From positions 248,001 to 312,000 of the forward strand of contig NZ_JAUSVF010000001.1 of NCBI RefSeq assembly GCF_030814475.1: a DNA stretch of 64,000 bases. The letters run 5' to 3'. A program made the translations under genes and the position numbers. Of the stretch, positions 63,646 through 64,000 are shown in pieces. This DNA is from Pararhizobium capsulatum DSM 1112 (lineage in GTDB: Bacteria; Pseudomonadota; Alphaproteobacteria; Rhizobiales; Rhizobiaceae). Under the pieces are notes generated by a model. It ran no database searches. It was not told where the DNA came from and saw nothing but the letters and a program-made list of their open reading frames with translations. Positions within the stretch are counted from its first letter, which is position 1; each line of letters opens with the position of its first letter.

Positions 63646-64000
63646 CTCCGACCTCCCCAGCTGCGCAACGACATCCAGGTCTTGCGATCAAGCCTGTACC
63701 ATTCGACGGCCATCATGCCGCCGAGCGCCAGACTGTCGACCATTCCACTTCCCTGGAACTGGAAGCCGCATTTCTGGATGACCCTCCGCGATGCGACGTT
63801 CATGACCCGGCACCGGGCATCGATCTGGTCGATGTCGCGGGTGCGGAAAGCCATGTCCGTCAGTGCCTGGGCAGCCTCTGTGGCATAGCCCTCGTTCCAA
63901 TACGGTTCGCCCAGCCAATAACCGAGCTCGGCCGTCTTGCCGTCGGCGTGCGGTTCGATACCGCAACAACCGAGAAACGCGCCATTATCCGCTTTGGTGA
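63642..64000 (-). CDS. GNAT family N-acetyltransferase (5' end cut by window)
   Basis: About 119 C-terminal residues of a second GNAT acetyltransferase are present, open through the right edge. Visible motifs are ELGYWLGEPYWNEGYATEAA (acetyl-CoA loop), CRVMNVASRRVIQKCGFQFQ and the end KTWMSLRSWGGRR. It overlaps the downstream GNAT gene by 4 nt, and the two are probably paralogues transcribed together. The N-terminal part lies outside the window. Confidence 0.85.
   Translation of the reverse strand, partial: TKADNGAFLGCCGIEPHADGKTAELGYWLGEPYWNEGYATEAAQALTDMAFRTRDIDQIDARCRVMNVASRRVIQKCGFQFQGSGMVDSLALGGMMAVEWYRLDRKTWMSLRSWGGRR

Overview
The window is a chromosomal segment of an alphaproteobacterium of the Rhizobiaceae (Rhizobium/Agrobacterium/Neorhizobium group; the genus cannot be fixed from sequence reading alone). 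The evidence is the GC-rich coding bias, the obg-proB-proA-nadD-rsfS-rlmH and envC-ctpA-polysaccharide deacetylase-rppH order on the right, a direct-repeat LexA box GAAC-N7-GAAC in front of imuA-imuB-dnaE2, a probable Irr box in front of bfd-bfr, and the dense set of sugar, organic-acid and amino-acid uptake systems. I see no rRNA, tRNA, insertion sequence, prophage or CRISPR array. Both ends are cut inside genes (phnI on the left, a GNAT acetyltransferase on the right).

Region 1 (1-2918): carbon-phosphorus lyase genes phnG-phnH-phnI (minus) diverge from the GntR/UTRA regulator phnF, with overlapping inverted repeats between them. Region 2 (2980-13146): two divergent gene sets separated by a 584-bp gap. 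On the minus strand are a class II fructose-bisphosphate aldolase, a gluconate-5-dehydrogenase-like SDR, gluconokinase and a FAH-fold hydrolase. On the plus strand are an Opp/Dpp-type ABC transporter with a fused double ATPase and an SMP-30/gluconolactonase. Read together they look like uptake and catabolism of a sugar acid, sugar lactone or glycoconjugate. Region 3 (13153-23801): a DMT exporter, a TerC-like DUF475 membrane protein, a complete tctCBA tripartite tricarboxylate transporter, a lone iron-type binding protein divergent from a TctD/TctE two-component system, a lone amino-acid binding protein, and two very small genes that share an upstream sequence element.

Region 4 (23922-35520): a three-domain MerR-XRE-cupin regulator behind an orphan RelB/DinJ antitoxin gene, then gabT-gabD, a CaiB-type CoA-transferase and glutaryl-CoA dehydrogenase. 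Together these can form a 5-aminovalerate/glutarate (lysine) breakdown route as well as the GABA shunt. Next come an M24 peptidase, a LysR regulator, a D-arginine-dehydrogenase-like flavoprotein and two stress proteins. Region 5 (35693-39836): flavin reductase, a 58-aa ORF, ridA, leuD, a CitE-like lyase, DUF1737 and a zincin-fold metallopeptidase.

Region 6 (39966-45799) is the SOS mutasome imuA-imuB-dnaE2. Region 7 (46107-46869) is bacterioferritin with its ferredoxin. Region 8 (47327-50359) is a 1010-aa RTX protein made of alternating calcium-binding repeat blocks and similar linkers. Region 9 (50428-64000, all minus) is the conserved housekeeping block: RNA pyrophosphohydrolase, polysaccharide deacetylase, CtpA, EnvC-like factor, a diguanylate cyclase, RlmH, RsfS, NadD, ProA, ProB, Obg and two acetyltransferases. 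Non-ATG starts are common (tctC, tctE, bfr and the deacetylase TTG; tctD, gabT, nadD and flavin reductase GTG; rsfS apparently CTG).
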